The position numbers and the translations under genes are program-made. From JACCTH01 sp036556085 (GTDB lineage: Bacteria; Actinomycetota; Acidimicrobiia; Spongiisociales; ZC4RG35): a stretch of DNA of 64,000 nt. Positions 44,749 through 52,618 of the stretch are shown here, piece by piece (the first letter of the stretch is position 1; each line of letters begins with the position of its first letter). The stretch lies in the NCBI GenBank assembly GCA_036556085.1, contig DATBKE010000125.1:1-64000 (forward strand), read 5' to 3'. The notes under the pieces were generated by a model. The model worked only from the letters and a program-made list of their open reading frames with translations, was not told the DNA's origin and ran no database searches.

Positions 44749-45933
44749 GTGCGAGTAATCCTGGTCACGGGCAAGGGAGGCGTCGGCAAGACCACAGTTG
44801 CCGCAGCCACCGCGGTTTTGGCAGCCGATCGCGGCCACCGAGTCCTGGTGTCCTCCACCGACCCCGCCCACTCACTAGCCGATGCCCTCGATCAAAAGCT
44901 GGGCGACGTCGAAAGCGAGATCTTGCCTCGTCTCTGGGGCCAACAGATCGATACCCAGAGCCAGCTCGACCGACATTGGGGCTCGATCCGTGACCAGATC
45001 ATGCAGGTCTTCGACTGGGGCGGGGTGAGCGGGATCGAGGCCGAGGAGTTCCTGGTCTTCCCGGGGATGGACGAGTTGTTTGCCCTCCTCGAAGTAGAGC
45101 GTCACGCCACCTCAGGACGTTACGACGTGATCATCGTCGACTGTGCTCCCACCGCCGAGACCCTGCGACTGCTCTCGCTCCCGGAAGTGCTGAGCTGGTA
45201 CTTCGAGCGGGTGATGCCGGCCGAGCGGAGAATCATGCGGGCGGCCCGCCCGCTCCTGACACGCCTCACGGATCTGCCGGTTCCCGAGGACAACGTATTC
45301 CAGGCCGCCCAATCGGTGTTTGAAGGCGTGGAGAAGGTGAAAGCCCTCTTGGCCAACCCTCAGGTGACCTCGGCCCGATTGGTGGTGAATCCCGAGAAGA
45401 TGGTCATCGACGAGGCGCGGCGAACATTCACCTACCTCGGGCTCTTTGGCTACGGCGTGGACGGGGTGATAGTCAATCGCGTCCTCCCCGACATCGTTTC
45501 CGACCCCTATTTCGATCGTTGGCGGTCGATTCAAAAAGGTCACCTCGAAGCCATTGATTCGGGATTTGCCGATGTGCCTCGCTTGCGGCTCCGTCTCTTT
45601 GACGACGAGATGGTGGGGATCGATCGGCTCCGGACTATGTCGGAGGAGCTTTACGGAGCGGAGGACCCGGTGCGGGACTTCGCCGGCCACAGCCCATTCC
45701 GGGTGACCGAGAAGGCCGGTGAGGTGACCATGGAGATGAAGGTGCCCTTCGTCGACAAGGGCGACCTCGATGTTTTCCGCCACGGCTCCGAGCTCTACCT
45801 GCAGGTGGGGCCCTACCGACGCTCCTTCGTCCTGCCCGACACGCTGCGCCGCCGGCAGGTGACCCGCGCCAAGCTCGAAAAGGGAACCCTGCGCGTCAAC
45901 TTCGGACCGGTTCCGACCCGAAAGAAGAAATGA
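44749..45933 (+). CDS. ArsA/GET3-family ATPase, 394 aa
   Basis: The deviant Walker A GKGGVGKTTVAAATA is at the N-terminus, STDPAHSLADALDQ is switch I, and VIIVDCAPTAETLRLL switch II. The metal- and tail-anchor-binding Cys motifs of arsenite pumps and GET3 are not evident. A C-terminal HSP20-like beta domain (about 310-390) is present. Function may be client-protein handling rather than arsenite export. GTG start. Its stop overlaps the small protein gene's start (ATGA). Confidence 0.85.
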   Translation: MRVILVTGKGGVGKTTVAAATAVLAADRGHRVLVSSTDPAHSLADALDQKLGDVESEILPRLWGQQIDTQSQLDRHWGSIRDQIMQVFDWGGVSGIEAEEFLVFPGMDELFALLEVERHATSGRYDVIIVDCAPTAETLRLLSLPEVLSWYFERVMPAERRIMRAARPLLTRLTDLPVPEDNVFQAAQSVFEGVEKVKALLANPQVTSARLVVNPEKMVIDEARRTFTYLGLFGYGVDGVIVNRVLPDIVSDPYFDRWRSIQKGHLEAIDSGFADVPRLRLRLFDDEMVGIDRLRTMSEELYGAEDPVRDFAGHSPFRVTEKAGEVTMEMKVPFVDKGDLDVFRHGSELYLQVGPYRRSFVLPDTLRRRQVTRAKLEKGTLRVNFGPVPTRKKK

Positions 45934-46109
45934 CCGAATCCGAAACCGTCGAAGCGTTGCGGCGCGCTGGGAAGCGTTTTGCCTATCACCTCGCCATGGC
46001 GGGGGTCGAGGGGCTGAAGGCGTTATCGGCGGTTCTGGACGAACTCGCCAAAGTGGGCAAAGTCGATGAGGAGAAGCGTCAGGGTCGGCAGCGAATCGAT
46101 GTCGAATAG
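45930..46109 (+). CDS. 59-residue helical protein
   Basis: ATG 45930 overlaps the ArsA-type stop and TAG ends at 46109. The product starts MTESETVEALRRAGKRFAYH and is amphipathic and basic, with GVEGLKALSAVLDELAKVG as its middle helix. The ROK kinase gene begins at 46099, inside its last codons. Coupling on both sides and codon use argue for a real gene. I do not recognise the family. Confidence 0.7.
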   Translation: MTESETVEALRRAGKRFAYHLAMAGVEGLKALSAVLDELAKVGKVDEEKRQGRQRIDVE

Positions 46110-46932
46110 CCGATCGGGCTCGTCCACGTTCATCGGTGTCGATGTCGGTGGCACGCAGATCAAGGCCGTTCGGTTGGAGGAGGAGACCGTCATCGAAGAA
46201 TGGCGGATGGGACGCCAACCGGAGGGTTGGATCGAGCAAGTCGTCGATCTGGTTCGAAACGTCGGCTCCAGCGCCACGGTGGGTGTAGGCGTCGCCGGCC
46301 TGGTCGACCATGTCTCCGGGCGCCTGATCTGGGCCCCTCACATCGCCGACACCGATATCGAGCTGGGCCTCGAACTGGGCCGACGGCTCGGTCGACGAGT
46401 GTGGGTCGACAATGACGCGAACTGCGCGGTTCTCGCCGAGAGCCGGCTGGGCGCGGGTATTGGTTTCGACACCGTCTTGGTCGTGATGTTTGGAACTGGG
46501 ATCGGGATGGGACTGGCGGTCAAAGGCGAGGTGTTTCACGGCCGCGGTCTGGCGGGAGAAGCCGGACACATGACGATGGTTCCGGATGGTGATCCCTGCC
46601 CCTGCGGGAAACGGGGGTGTTGGGAGACGGTGGTCTCGGGATGGAGATTGGACCAAGGCCTTCCGATAATGGCCGCAGGTACCTGGATGGGAAGGGGAAT
46701 CGCCAATTTGATCGCGATCCTCGATCCCGACATCGTCGTGGTCGGAGGCGGAGTGATCGATGCTTCCGGTGAGGAGATCCTCGCGGCTGCACGCTCCGAG
46801 ATCGGTTATGCCCTCGCAGGTGCGGACCATCGGGAGTCAACCCCCGTGGTGGCCGGGCGCTTCGGGATCTGGGCGGGAGCGGTGGGGGCGGCCTTGCTTC
46901 CGGGTGCTAAACGCTTCGCCGATTTATCCTGA
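46099..46932 (+). CDS. ROK-family sugar kinase, 277 aa
   Basis: ATP site FIGVDVGGTQIKAV is at the N-terminus, DNDANCAVLAE holds the catalytic Asp, FGTGIGMGL the phosphate site, and the zinc motif CPCGKRGCWE follows. Probably a glucokinase, possibly another hexose kinase. The first codons overlap the 59-residue gene. Confidence 0.85.
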   Translation: MSNSRSGSSTFIGVDVGGTQIKAVRLEEETVIEEWRMGRQPEGWIEQVVDLVRNVGSSATVGVGVAGLVDHVSGRLIWAPHIADTDIELGLELGRRLGRRVWVDNDANCAVLAESRLGAGIGFDTVLVVMFGTGIGMGLAVKGEVFHGRGLAGEAGHMTMVPDGDPCPCGKRGCWETVVSGWRLDQGLPIMAAGTWMGRGIANLIAILDPDIVVVGGGVIDASGEEILAAARSEIGYALAGADHRESTPVVAGRFGIWAGAVGAALLPGAKRFADLS

Positions 46933-46936
46933 CCCA

Positions 46937-47380
46937 ATGGACGAAGGCCAGCGGCCGAGTGGCTCGGTGCGACCCGACGAAGTAATTCCTCCCCAGGCGG
47001 GGGGTTCTATTCAGGCCCGGCAGCTGGCCAAAGACGCCGTCCTCATGCTGCCCAACCTGGTCAAGCTTCTTGGCCGGCTGGTGAAAGACCCCCGGGTGCC
47101 CCGGCGATCCAAGCTCGTCCTCCTGGCGGCGATAGGTTATGTGCTGTCGCCGATTGACATCCTTCCCGAGATGATTCCGGTGGCTGGAATCCTCGATGAC
47201 CTGTTTCTGGTCGCCTTCGCCCTCAACCATCTGATCGAGCGGGCGGGGGAGGAGATCGTCGTCGAGCACTGGGACGGACCCCAGGACATATTGGCGATGG
47301 TTCGCTCGGCGCTGGGCACGATCAACGACTTCGTACCCCAAAAGATCCGCAAGCTGCTGGGACGCCTGGCCGGCGGCTGA
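46937..47380 (+). CDS. DUF1232 (YkvA-type) membrane protein, 147 aa
   Basis: The hallmark stretch PRRSKLVLLAAIGYVLSPIDILPEMIPVAGILDDL covers about 56-90 and forms a re-entrant or membrane segment. The flanks are helical. Function of the family is unknown. The stop overlaps the next start (TGATG). Confidence 0.82.
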   Translation: MDEGQRPSGSVRPDEVIPPQAGGSIQARQLAKDAVLMLPNLVKLLGRLVKDPRVPRRSKLVLLAAIGYVLSPIDILPEMIPVAGILDDLFLVAFALNHLIERAGEEIVVEHWDGPQDILAMVRSALGTINDFVPQKIRKLLGRLAGG

Positions 47381-48180
47381 TGGTCCCGGTCTCGCTGACC
47401 ATCCCCCAGTTCTCCAACGATCCCCAGCACCTTCTCACCCTGGCGGCGAGGGCTTCTGACTACGGGATCAATGGACTCTTCGCCTTCGACCACCTGGTTC
47501 CTTTGGGGGATCCCCATCGTCCGGTTTTCGAATTGACCGCCATTCTCGGTGCTCTCGGCGCTACCTCGGACGTAAAGGTCGGGTCGTTGGTGATGAGAGT
47601 GACGCTGCGCTCGCCAGAGGTCAGTGCCGCGGCGGCGGCCACGCTTGCAGCCCTCGTCCCCGGGCGGGCAATCCTCGGTCTTGGCATCGGGGACTCGATG
47701 TCGGCAGAGGAAGCCCACCGCTTCGGGCAGACACTGCCATCACTCGACGATCGCTTGGGCCTCCTCGGGCAAACTATCTCCGTGGTGAAGTCGATGGCCC
47801 CGACTTTGCCGGTGTGGGTCGGTGGCCGCCATCCGCACCTGCGCGAGCTGGCGGCTCGCCAGGCTGACGGCTGGAACGCCTGGGGGGCAGACGTCTCCGA
47901 TCTGGTCGAAGAGGCGGCCGAGGTCCGAGCGAATGTCGGCGAGAGGCCCTTCTTGATCTCGTGGGGTGGGACCCTGGTGCTCGCTCCCGACGAGGCCACC
48001 CTGGCGACGAGGATCGCTGAACGAGGAGGGTCGGAGGGGGCGGTGGCCGGAACCCCTCCTGTCATCAAGCGGCGCCTGGAGGAACTGAGCGAGGTGGTGG
48101 ACGAGATCATCGTCTCGGTGGTCCCCAACCGGCCCCCCAACTGGGAGCTCTTCTCACAAGCGGTCCTGGGCACCGCGTAA
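47380..48180 (+). CDS. LLM-class flavin-dependent oxidoreductase, 266 aa
   Basis: TIM-barrel luciferase-like protein: GINGLFAFDHL near the N-terminus, LGLGIGDS for the flavin phosphate loop and VWVGGRHPHLRELAARQADGWNAWG are family patterns. Short for the family, so probably an F420- or FMN-dependent oxidoreductase. Last gene of the run that begins with the SRPBCC protein. Confidence 0.8.
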   Translation: MVPVSLTIPQFSNDPQHLLTLAARASDYGINGLFAFDHLVPLGDPHRPVFELTAILGALGATSDVKVGSLVMRVTLRSPEVSAAAAATLAALVPGRAILGLGIGDSMSAEEAHRFGQTLPSLDDRLGLLGQTISVVKSMAPTLPVWVGGRHPHLRELAARQADGWNAWGADVSDLVEEAAEVRANVGERPFLISWGGTLVLAPDEATLATRIAERGGSEGAVAGTPPVIKRRLEELSEVVDEIIVSVVPNRPPNWELFSQAVLGTA

Positions 48181-48258
48181 AACTCGTTTTTATCAGCCAG
48201 ACCACTCGCAAATGAGCGGATTGCGCGCGGAGAACGGGCGATCGGCCAGAATTCGGAA

Positions 48259-49428
48259 GTGGACTTCCGTCGCATCGGCGATCTCCCGCCCTACGTGTTT
48301 GGGACGGTTAACCAGCGCAAGCTCGAGGCCCGGCGGGAGGGGGAGGACATCATCGACCTCGGTTTCGGCAACCCCGACATTCCGAGCGCGGTGAATGTGG
48401 TCGACAAGTTGATCGAGGCCGCCCAGAACCCCCGCAACCACCGATATTCGGTGAGCCGGGGGCTGCCGAATCTGCGCAAGGCGGCGGCCGATCGGTACCA
48501 GCGGCGATTCGGGGTGTCACTCGATCCTGAGGCTGAGGTCATCGCCACGATCGGAGCCAAAGAGGGCCTGTCGCACCTGCTCTGGGTCCTGGTCGAGCCT
48601 GGCGACGTGGCGGTCGTGCCTGAGCCTTCCTATCCGATCCACATTTACGCCCCCGGGCTGGCGGGAGCCGAAGTTCGCCGCGTTCCGGTGACTGCCGATG
48701 AGACCTACTTCGAACGGCTGGAGGCAGAAGTTGCTCGCGCTCCAAGTCCGCGCGTGGTCATCTGTGCCTTTCCCCACAACCCCACCACGATCTGTGTCGA
48801 CCTCGGGTTTTTTCGCCGACTGGTGGAGATGGCCCATGAGCACGGATTCTTCGTGGTTCACGACTTTGCCTACGCCGACGTTCACTTCGACGGCTACCTG
48901 CCACCTTCGATCCTCGAAGTGGAAGGGGCAAAGGAAGTGGCGGTCGAGCTCTATACGTTGACGAAGGGCCATTCGATGGCCGGCTGGCGGATGGGTTTTT
49001 GCGTCGGCAACCGAGACGCGATCGCAGCCCTGGCCAAGCTCAAGAGCTATCTCGACTATGGCACCTTCCAACCGATTCAAGTTGCCTCGATCATCGCCTT
49101 GAACGAGGGAGACGAATACGTGGCCGAGGTCCGCGAGACGTACGAGAGACGCCGCAACGTGCTCGTCGAAGGTCTCAGCCGCAATGGGTGGAAGGTGGAG
49201 AGGCCATCGGGGACGATGTTCCTCTGGGCCCCGATACCGGATCCGTATCAGGAGTTGGGCTCGATGGCCTTCACCCTCGACCTGCTCGACCGGGCCAAGG
49301 TGGCGGTCAGTCCCGGGATCGGTTTCGGGCCTAGCGGCGACGGGCATGTGCGTTTCGCATTGGTCGAGAACGAGCACCGCATCTCGCAAGCGGTGCGTGG
49401 TATCCGCAAGGCCCTCGACCGGCTCTAA
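48259..49428 (+). CDS. Class I/II aminotransferase, 389 aa
   Basis: The PLP lysine lies in LTKGHSMAGWRMGF; other landmarks are PSYPIHIYAP, FPHNPTTICVD and HDFAYADVHFDG, close to AlaC and LL-diaminopimelate aminotransferase types. GTG start. Alanine-forming or amino acid-specific transfer is inferred. A palindromic cassette starts two bases after the stop. Confidence 0.87.
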   Translation: MDFRRIGDLPPYVFGTVNQRKLEARREGEDIIDLGFGNPDIPSAVNVVDKLIEAAQNPRNHRYSVSRGLPNLRKAAADRYQRRFGVSLDPEAEVIATIGAKEGLSHLLWVLVEPGDVAVVPEPSYPIHIYAPGLAGAEVRRVPVTADETYFERLEAEVARAPSPRVVICAFPHNPTTICVDLGFFRRLVEMAHEHGFFVVHDFAYADVHFDGYLPPSILEVEGAKEVAVELYTLTKGHSMAGWRMGFCVGNRDAIAALAKLKSYLDYGTFQPIQVASIIALNEGDEYVAEVRETYERRRNVLVEGLSRNGWKVERPSGTMFLWAPIPDPYQELGSMAFTLDLLDRAKVAVSPGIGFGPSGDGHVRFALVENEHRISQAVRGIRKALDRL

Positions 49429-49430
49429 TA

Positions 49431-49473
49431 CTGCGCGGATTTTTCCGCTCCTGAGACGAACAAATCCGCACAG
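49431..49473. repeat. 43-bp palindromic unit L1
   Basis: Arms CTGCGCGGATTTTTCCG and CGAACAAATCCGCACAG, 17 bases each around a 9-base centre, pair with three mismatches. First of four similar units; its left arm is a perfect complement of the right arm of unit R2. Confidence 0.85.
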
Positions 49474-49491
49474 ATTCGACCCGCTTCCCTT

Positions 49492-49534
49492 TCGTGCAGG
49501 AAAATTCGTCTCCCACACGAGAAAATCCGCGCAG
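49492..49534. repeat. 43-bp palindromic unit L2
   Basis: Same length and layout as L1, 18 bases downstream of it, ending GAAAATCCGCGCAG. The arms are more diverged; left end TCGTGCAGG instead of CTGCGCGG. Confidence 0.75.
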
Positions 49535-49608
49535 CTGGTCACGAACGGGGGGAAGGCGCCGCCGACAGACCCCTTGCTCTCTCCTTGAATTCCTGACACC
49601 TTCTTTCG

Positions 49609-50508
49609 ATGGACCTGGCTGCGATACATGCGTTCGCGGCGGTCAATCACGGTCTGGTGGATCGGCCGACCATCCAGCAGTACGGGTGCTCCGACGAGGC
49701 CGTCGCAGGCTTTGTGGGCGCGGGACATTGGACCCCGATCCACGCCGGCGTTTATCAGATCGGAGTTACACCCCTTACATGGCGGGGGCGGCTCCGAGCG
49801 GCGACGCTGGCCGCCGGGCCCCTGGCTGTCATCTCTCATCGCACCGCTGCTCAGCTGTGGGGGCTGCAGGGAGTCAGCTTTGCGCCGATCGAATTGACAG
49901 TCCCAGTCGGTCACCTTCCGACCCCCGAGAGCGTGATCGTCCATCGAACGCGCCGTCCCATCGAGCAGGGCATTGTCGACGCAATTCCGGTGGTGCCCGT
50001 TGAGCGGGCAATTCTCGACTCTGCTGCCTACGTGCCCATTGCCACAGTCGAGCAGCTCTACGACAGCGGCATCCGCCTGAGATTGACCTGCCCGGAGAAG
50101 ATGGCGGAGTGTTTGTATGCCCATGGCAAGAGGGGAGTCAAGGGGCGTTCAAAGGTGCTCGCCATGCTCGACGGCCGACGAACCGGGCCAGCCCTCGGCA
50201 GTCCTGTCGAGACCTTCATCCTGCGCAGGATGCGTTTGGCCGGGATCGAGGAGCCGGAGCGTCAATTCATCCTTGTGTTGGCGGATGGCACCATCGCGGT
50301 TCTTGACTTCGCTTGGCCCCGGCGGGTCAAAGCGATCGAGATCGACGGATTGGAGGCTCACTCCGGTGCCCGTCAGCTCGAGTTGGACCTGGTGCGTCAA
50401 AACCTGATCCTCGAGTCAGGATGGCAGCTGCGTCGGTTCTCGGGGCGATTCGTGATGCGAAACCCTGGTTTGGTTATCCAAGAGATTGCCCGCTTTCTCG
50501 CTGCCTGA
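49609..50508 (+). CDS. AbiEi-like winged-helix protein with DUF559/Vsr-like domain, 299 aa
   Basis: N-terminal AbiEi antitoxin-type domain (about 5-90, VISHRTAAQLWGLQGV) and a middle helical part. The C-terminal domain (about 215-298) has a PD-(D/E)XK-like pattern: LDFAWP, then IEIDGLEAHS, then LDLVRQNLILESGW and RRFSGR, as in DUF559 and Vsr endonucleases. No AbiEii toxin gene is adjacent, so a toxin-antitoxin role is not supported. The gene sits alone inside a pair of palindrome pairs. Confidence 0.8.
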   Translation: MDLAAIHAFAAVNHGLVDRPTIQQYGCSDEAVAGFVGAGHWTPIHAGVYQIGVTPLTWRGRLRAATLAAGPLAVISHRTAAQLWGLQGVSFAPIELTVPVGHLPTPESVIVHRTRRPIEQGIVDAIPVVPVERAILDSAAYVPIATVEQLYDSGIRLRLTCPEKMAECLYAHGKRGVKGRSKVLAMLDGRRTGPALGSPVETFILRRMRLAGIEEPERQFILVLADGTIAVLDFAWPRRVKAIEIDGLEAHSGARQLELDLVRQNLILESGWQLRRFSGRFVMRNPGLVIQEIARFLAA

Positions 50509-50511
50509 TCT

Positions 50512-50554
50512 CTGCGCGGATAAATCCGTATCCGGCACGGAAAAACCTGCACAG
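50512..50554. repeat. 43-bp palindromic unit R1
   Basis: CTGCGCGGATAAATCCG left arm and CGGAAAAACCTGCACAG right arm. The left arm contains a smaller CGGAT-AA-ATCCG palindrome. It begins three bases after the AbiEi/DUF559 stop codon. Confidence 0.82.
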
Positions 50555-50573
50555 CAGCCACCCCAGGTGAGTT

Positions 50574-50616
50574 CTGTGCGGAAAAGTTCGTGGCTGGCAC
50601 GGAAAAATCCGCGCAG
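50574..50616. repeat. 43-bp palindromic unit R2
   Basis: CTGTGCGGAAAAGTTCG left and CGGAAAAATCCGCGCAG right. The pair R1-R2 is spaced 19 bases, mirroring L1-L2 (18). The right arm is the exact complement of the left arm of L1. Confidence 0.85.
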
Positions 50617-50638
50617 AGGGTTGAACTACCCTCGGGCC

Positions 50639-51664
50639 ATGGCATTTTCAGACGGGAGCGCCGACTTTCGCTCCGACACCGTTACCCGACCGACCGAGGA
50701 GATGCGCCGGGCGATGGCGGAGGCCGAGGTGGGAGACGATGTTTATCACGACGACCCCACCGTCAACGCCCTCGAGGAGGAAGCGGCAGCGGTAGTCGGG
50801 AAGGAAGCAGCGGTCTTCATGCCGACGGGGACCATGGGAAACCAGATCGCGGTGATGCTGCAGACCAAGCCCGGCGACGACGTCCTGGCCGATCCCGGGG
50901 TCCATGTGCGCAACGTCGAGGCCGGGGGGCCGGCGGCGCTCTCGGGAGTCGCCTTTCGTACGGTCGATTCGACTGCTGGACAGGTGACACCGGCCCAGGT
51001 CGAGGCGGCCATAGCCCAGGCCGGGTTCTTTCCCCGCATCAGGCTCATGATCTGGGAGAACACCCACAATCTCTCCGGTGGAAGAGTCGTGCCTCACGAA
51101 TTGATGGCGGAGACCAGCGCCACGGCTCGCCGCCACGGCCTGGCGATTCATCTCGACGGGGCCCGGCTCTTCAACGCCGTGGTCGCCTCGGGCGTTTCCG
51201 CCGACTCATTTGCCGCCACGGCCGACACCGTCCAGTTCTGCTTTTCCAAGGGCCTGGGGGCCCCTGTGGGCTCCGTGCTCTGCGGGACCGAGGAGATGAT
51301 GGGGGAGGCTCGCTATCTTCGCAAGCGCATGGGCGGGGGCATGCGCCAGGCGGGCGTGATCGCCGCCGCCGCTCGAATCGCCCTCCGGGATCGGGATCGA
51401 CTCAAGGAAGACCATGAGCTCGCCCACTACCTGGCCGAGAGCCTCGACCGCGCCCATTCAGGCCTGGTCGATGTCGCCCAGGTGGAAACCAACATGTGCC
51501 AGATCCAACCTGAGCGCCTTCCGCGGCCTCTTCCCGAGTGGCGAGAGGCCTTGTCAACCCAAGGAATCAAGATCAACCCCGCGTTTGGCGGCATCCTCCG
51601 TCTGGTGACCCACCGCGACGTCAACCGCGACGACGTCGACCGCCTGGTTCGCAGCCTCGGCTGA
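50639..51664 (+). CDS. Low-specificity threonine aldolase, 341 aa
   Basis: PLP-dependent beta-eliminating lyase fold with N-terminal DFRSDTVTRPTEEMRRAM, HLDGARLFNA and Lys in FCFSKGLGAPVGSVL. Cleaves threonine or allo-threonine to glycine and acetaldehyde. The chosen ATG is the first in frame after the R2 palindrome. fabD starts 5 bases after the stop. Confidence 0.9.
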   Translation: MAFSDGSADFRSDTVTRPTEEMRRAMAEAEVGDDVYHDDPTVNALEEEAAAVVGKEAAVFMPTGTMGNQIAVMLQTKPGDDVLADPGVHVRNVEAGGPAALSGVAFRTVDSTAGQVTPAQVEAAIAQAGFFPRIRLMIWENTHNLSGGRVVPHELMAETSATARRHGLAIHLDGARLFNAVVASGVSADSFAATADTVQFCFSKGLGAPVGSVLCGTEEMMGEARYLRKRMGGGMRQAGVIAAAARIALRDRDRLKEDHELAHYLAESLDRAHSGLVDVAQVETNMCQIQPERLPRPLPEWREALSTQGIKINPAFGGILRLVTHRDVNRDDVDRLVRSLG

Positions 51665-51669
51665 TCTCG

Positions 51670-52605
51670 GTGGCGCCGGCTGTCCTTTTTCCCGGGCAGG
51701 GAAGCCAGTTCCGGGGAATGGGCGCCGACCTCTTCGATCGTCGGCCCGATCTTCTGGGACCAGCAGCTGACGAGATCCTCGGTTGGTCTCTCCGCCGGAT
51801 GTGCCTGGAGGCCGGGGACGAGGAGTTAACCCGGACCGAATACGCCCAGCCGGCCCTCTACGCCGTCAGCTACGCCCTCTGGGACGAGTTGGAGAAGCAG
51901 CTGCCGGTGGCCCCCGCCGCCGCAGCCGGCCATTCGCTCGGTGAATACACCGCGCTGGCAGCCGCCGGTGCCCTCGACTACGAGCAGGGATTGGCAGTAG
52001 TGGCGGAGCGGGGGCGGGCGATGGCAGGGGCCGCCGATCAGGAAGCCTCGGGGATGGCCGCCGTCATCGGCAGCGACCTTGAAGCCACCGAAAGCGCCGC
52101 TCTGGCCCGACGGCAGATGGGGGGACGCCTCTTCGTTGCCAACATCAACGCCCCCGGCCAGATAGTGGTCGCCGGTGGCGCCGAGGACCTCGACTGGCTC
52201 GAGGCCGAAATCCCCAACTTGGGTATCAAGAGGGTGATACGCCTGAAAGTAGCGGGAGCTTTCCACTCCCCATTCATGGAAGCTGCCGCCGACCGCCTGG
52301 CGGCGGCCCTGGCGGGGGTGGAAATTAGGGAAAGCCGTTTTCCAACCTGGAGCAACGTCACCGCCGAACCCCATCAGCGAGATCACATCAAGGATCAGTT
52401 GGTCCGCCAGGTGATCTCACCGGTACGGTTCGCCGACACCTTGCAAGCGATCGCCGCCGCCGGGGCCGATACCTATGTCCACGTGGGACCGGGCGATGTC
52501 ACTTCCGGGCTAGCCAAGCGTTCGGCTCCCGGACTTCGCTATCTGGCGGTGTCGGATCACGCCGGGATCCCGCCCGTGATTGAGGCTCTCGGTACCATCG
52601 ACTGA
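51670..52605 (+). CDS. fabD: Malonyl-CoA:ACP transacylase
   Basis: 311 residues from GTG 51670. VLFPGQGSQFRGMG is the N-terminal motif, the nucleophile Ser lies in AAGHSLGEYTAL, and GAFHSPFME carries the catalytic His. It loads malonyl groups onto ACP. Heads the fab cluster after threonine aldolase. Confidence 0.95.
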   Translation: MAPAVLFPGQGSQFRGMGADLFDRRPDLLGPAADEILGWSLRRMCLEAGDEELTRTEYAQPALYAVSYALWDELEKQLPVAPAAAAGHSLGEYTALAAAGALDYEQGLAVVAERGRAMAGAADQEASGMAAVIGSDLEATESAALARRQMGGRLFVANINAPGQIVVAGGAEDLDWLEAEIPNLGIKRVIRLKVAGAFHSPFMEAAADRLAAALAGVEIRESRFPTWSNVTAEPHQRDHIKDQLVRQVISPVRFADTLQAIAAAGADTYVHVGPGDVTSGLAKRSAPGLRYLAVSDHAGIPPVIEALGTID

Positions 52606-52618
52606 GATAGGAGGGACG

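Larger units (their letters stand above)
49431..50616. mobile_element. Candidate palindrome-bracketed cassette with AbiEi/DUF559 gene
   Basis: A 1186-bp segment with perfect 17-bp terminal inverted repeats (CTGCGCGGATTTTTCCG at the left, its complement at the right). Each side has two 43-bp palindromes spaced 18 or 19 bases, and one gene lies between. It resembles REP pairs around a RAYT transposase, but with a Vsr-like gene. No target-site duplication is visible. Mobility is inferred. Confidence 0.5.

Noticed and set aside
45112..46830. Long open frame on the minus strand
   Set aside because: It is opposite the ArsA-type, 59-residue and ROK genes, has no family motifs and is a by-product of high GC third positions.
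48517..50124. 535-codon minus-strand frame
   Set aside because: Antisense to the aminotransferase and AbiEi/DUF559 genes and crosses the palindromes; composition is that of a shadow frame.
49609..50508. Type IV toxin-antitoxin (AbiE) system
   Set aside because: The AbiEi-like domain is present, but no AbiEii nucleotidyltransferase toxin gene is next to it; the neighbours are an aminotransferase and threonine aldolase.
49431..50616. CRISPR or classical insertion sequence
   Set aside because: Only two units on each side, no spacer array, no transposase motif (DDE, HUH or serine recombinase) and no visible target duplication.
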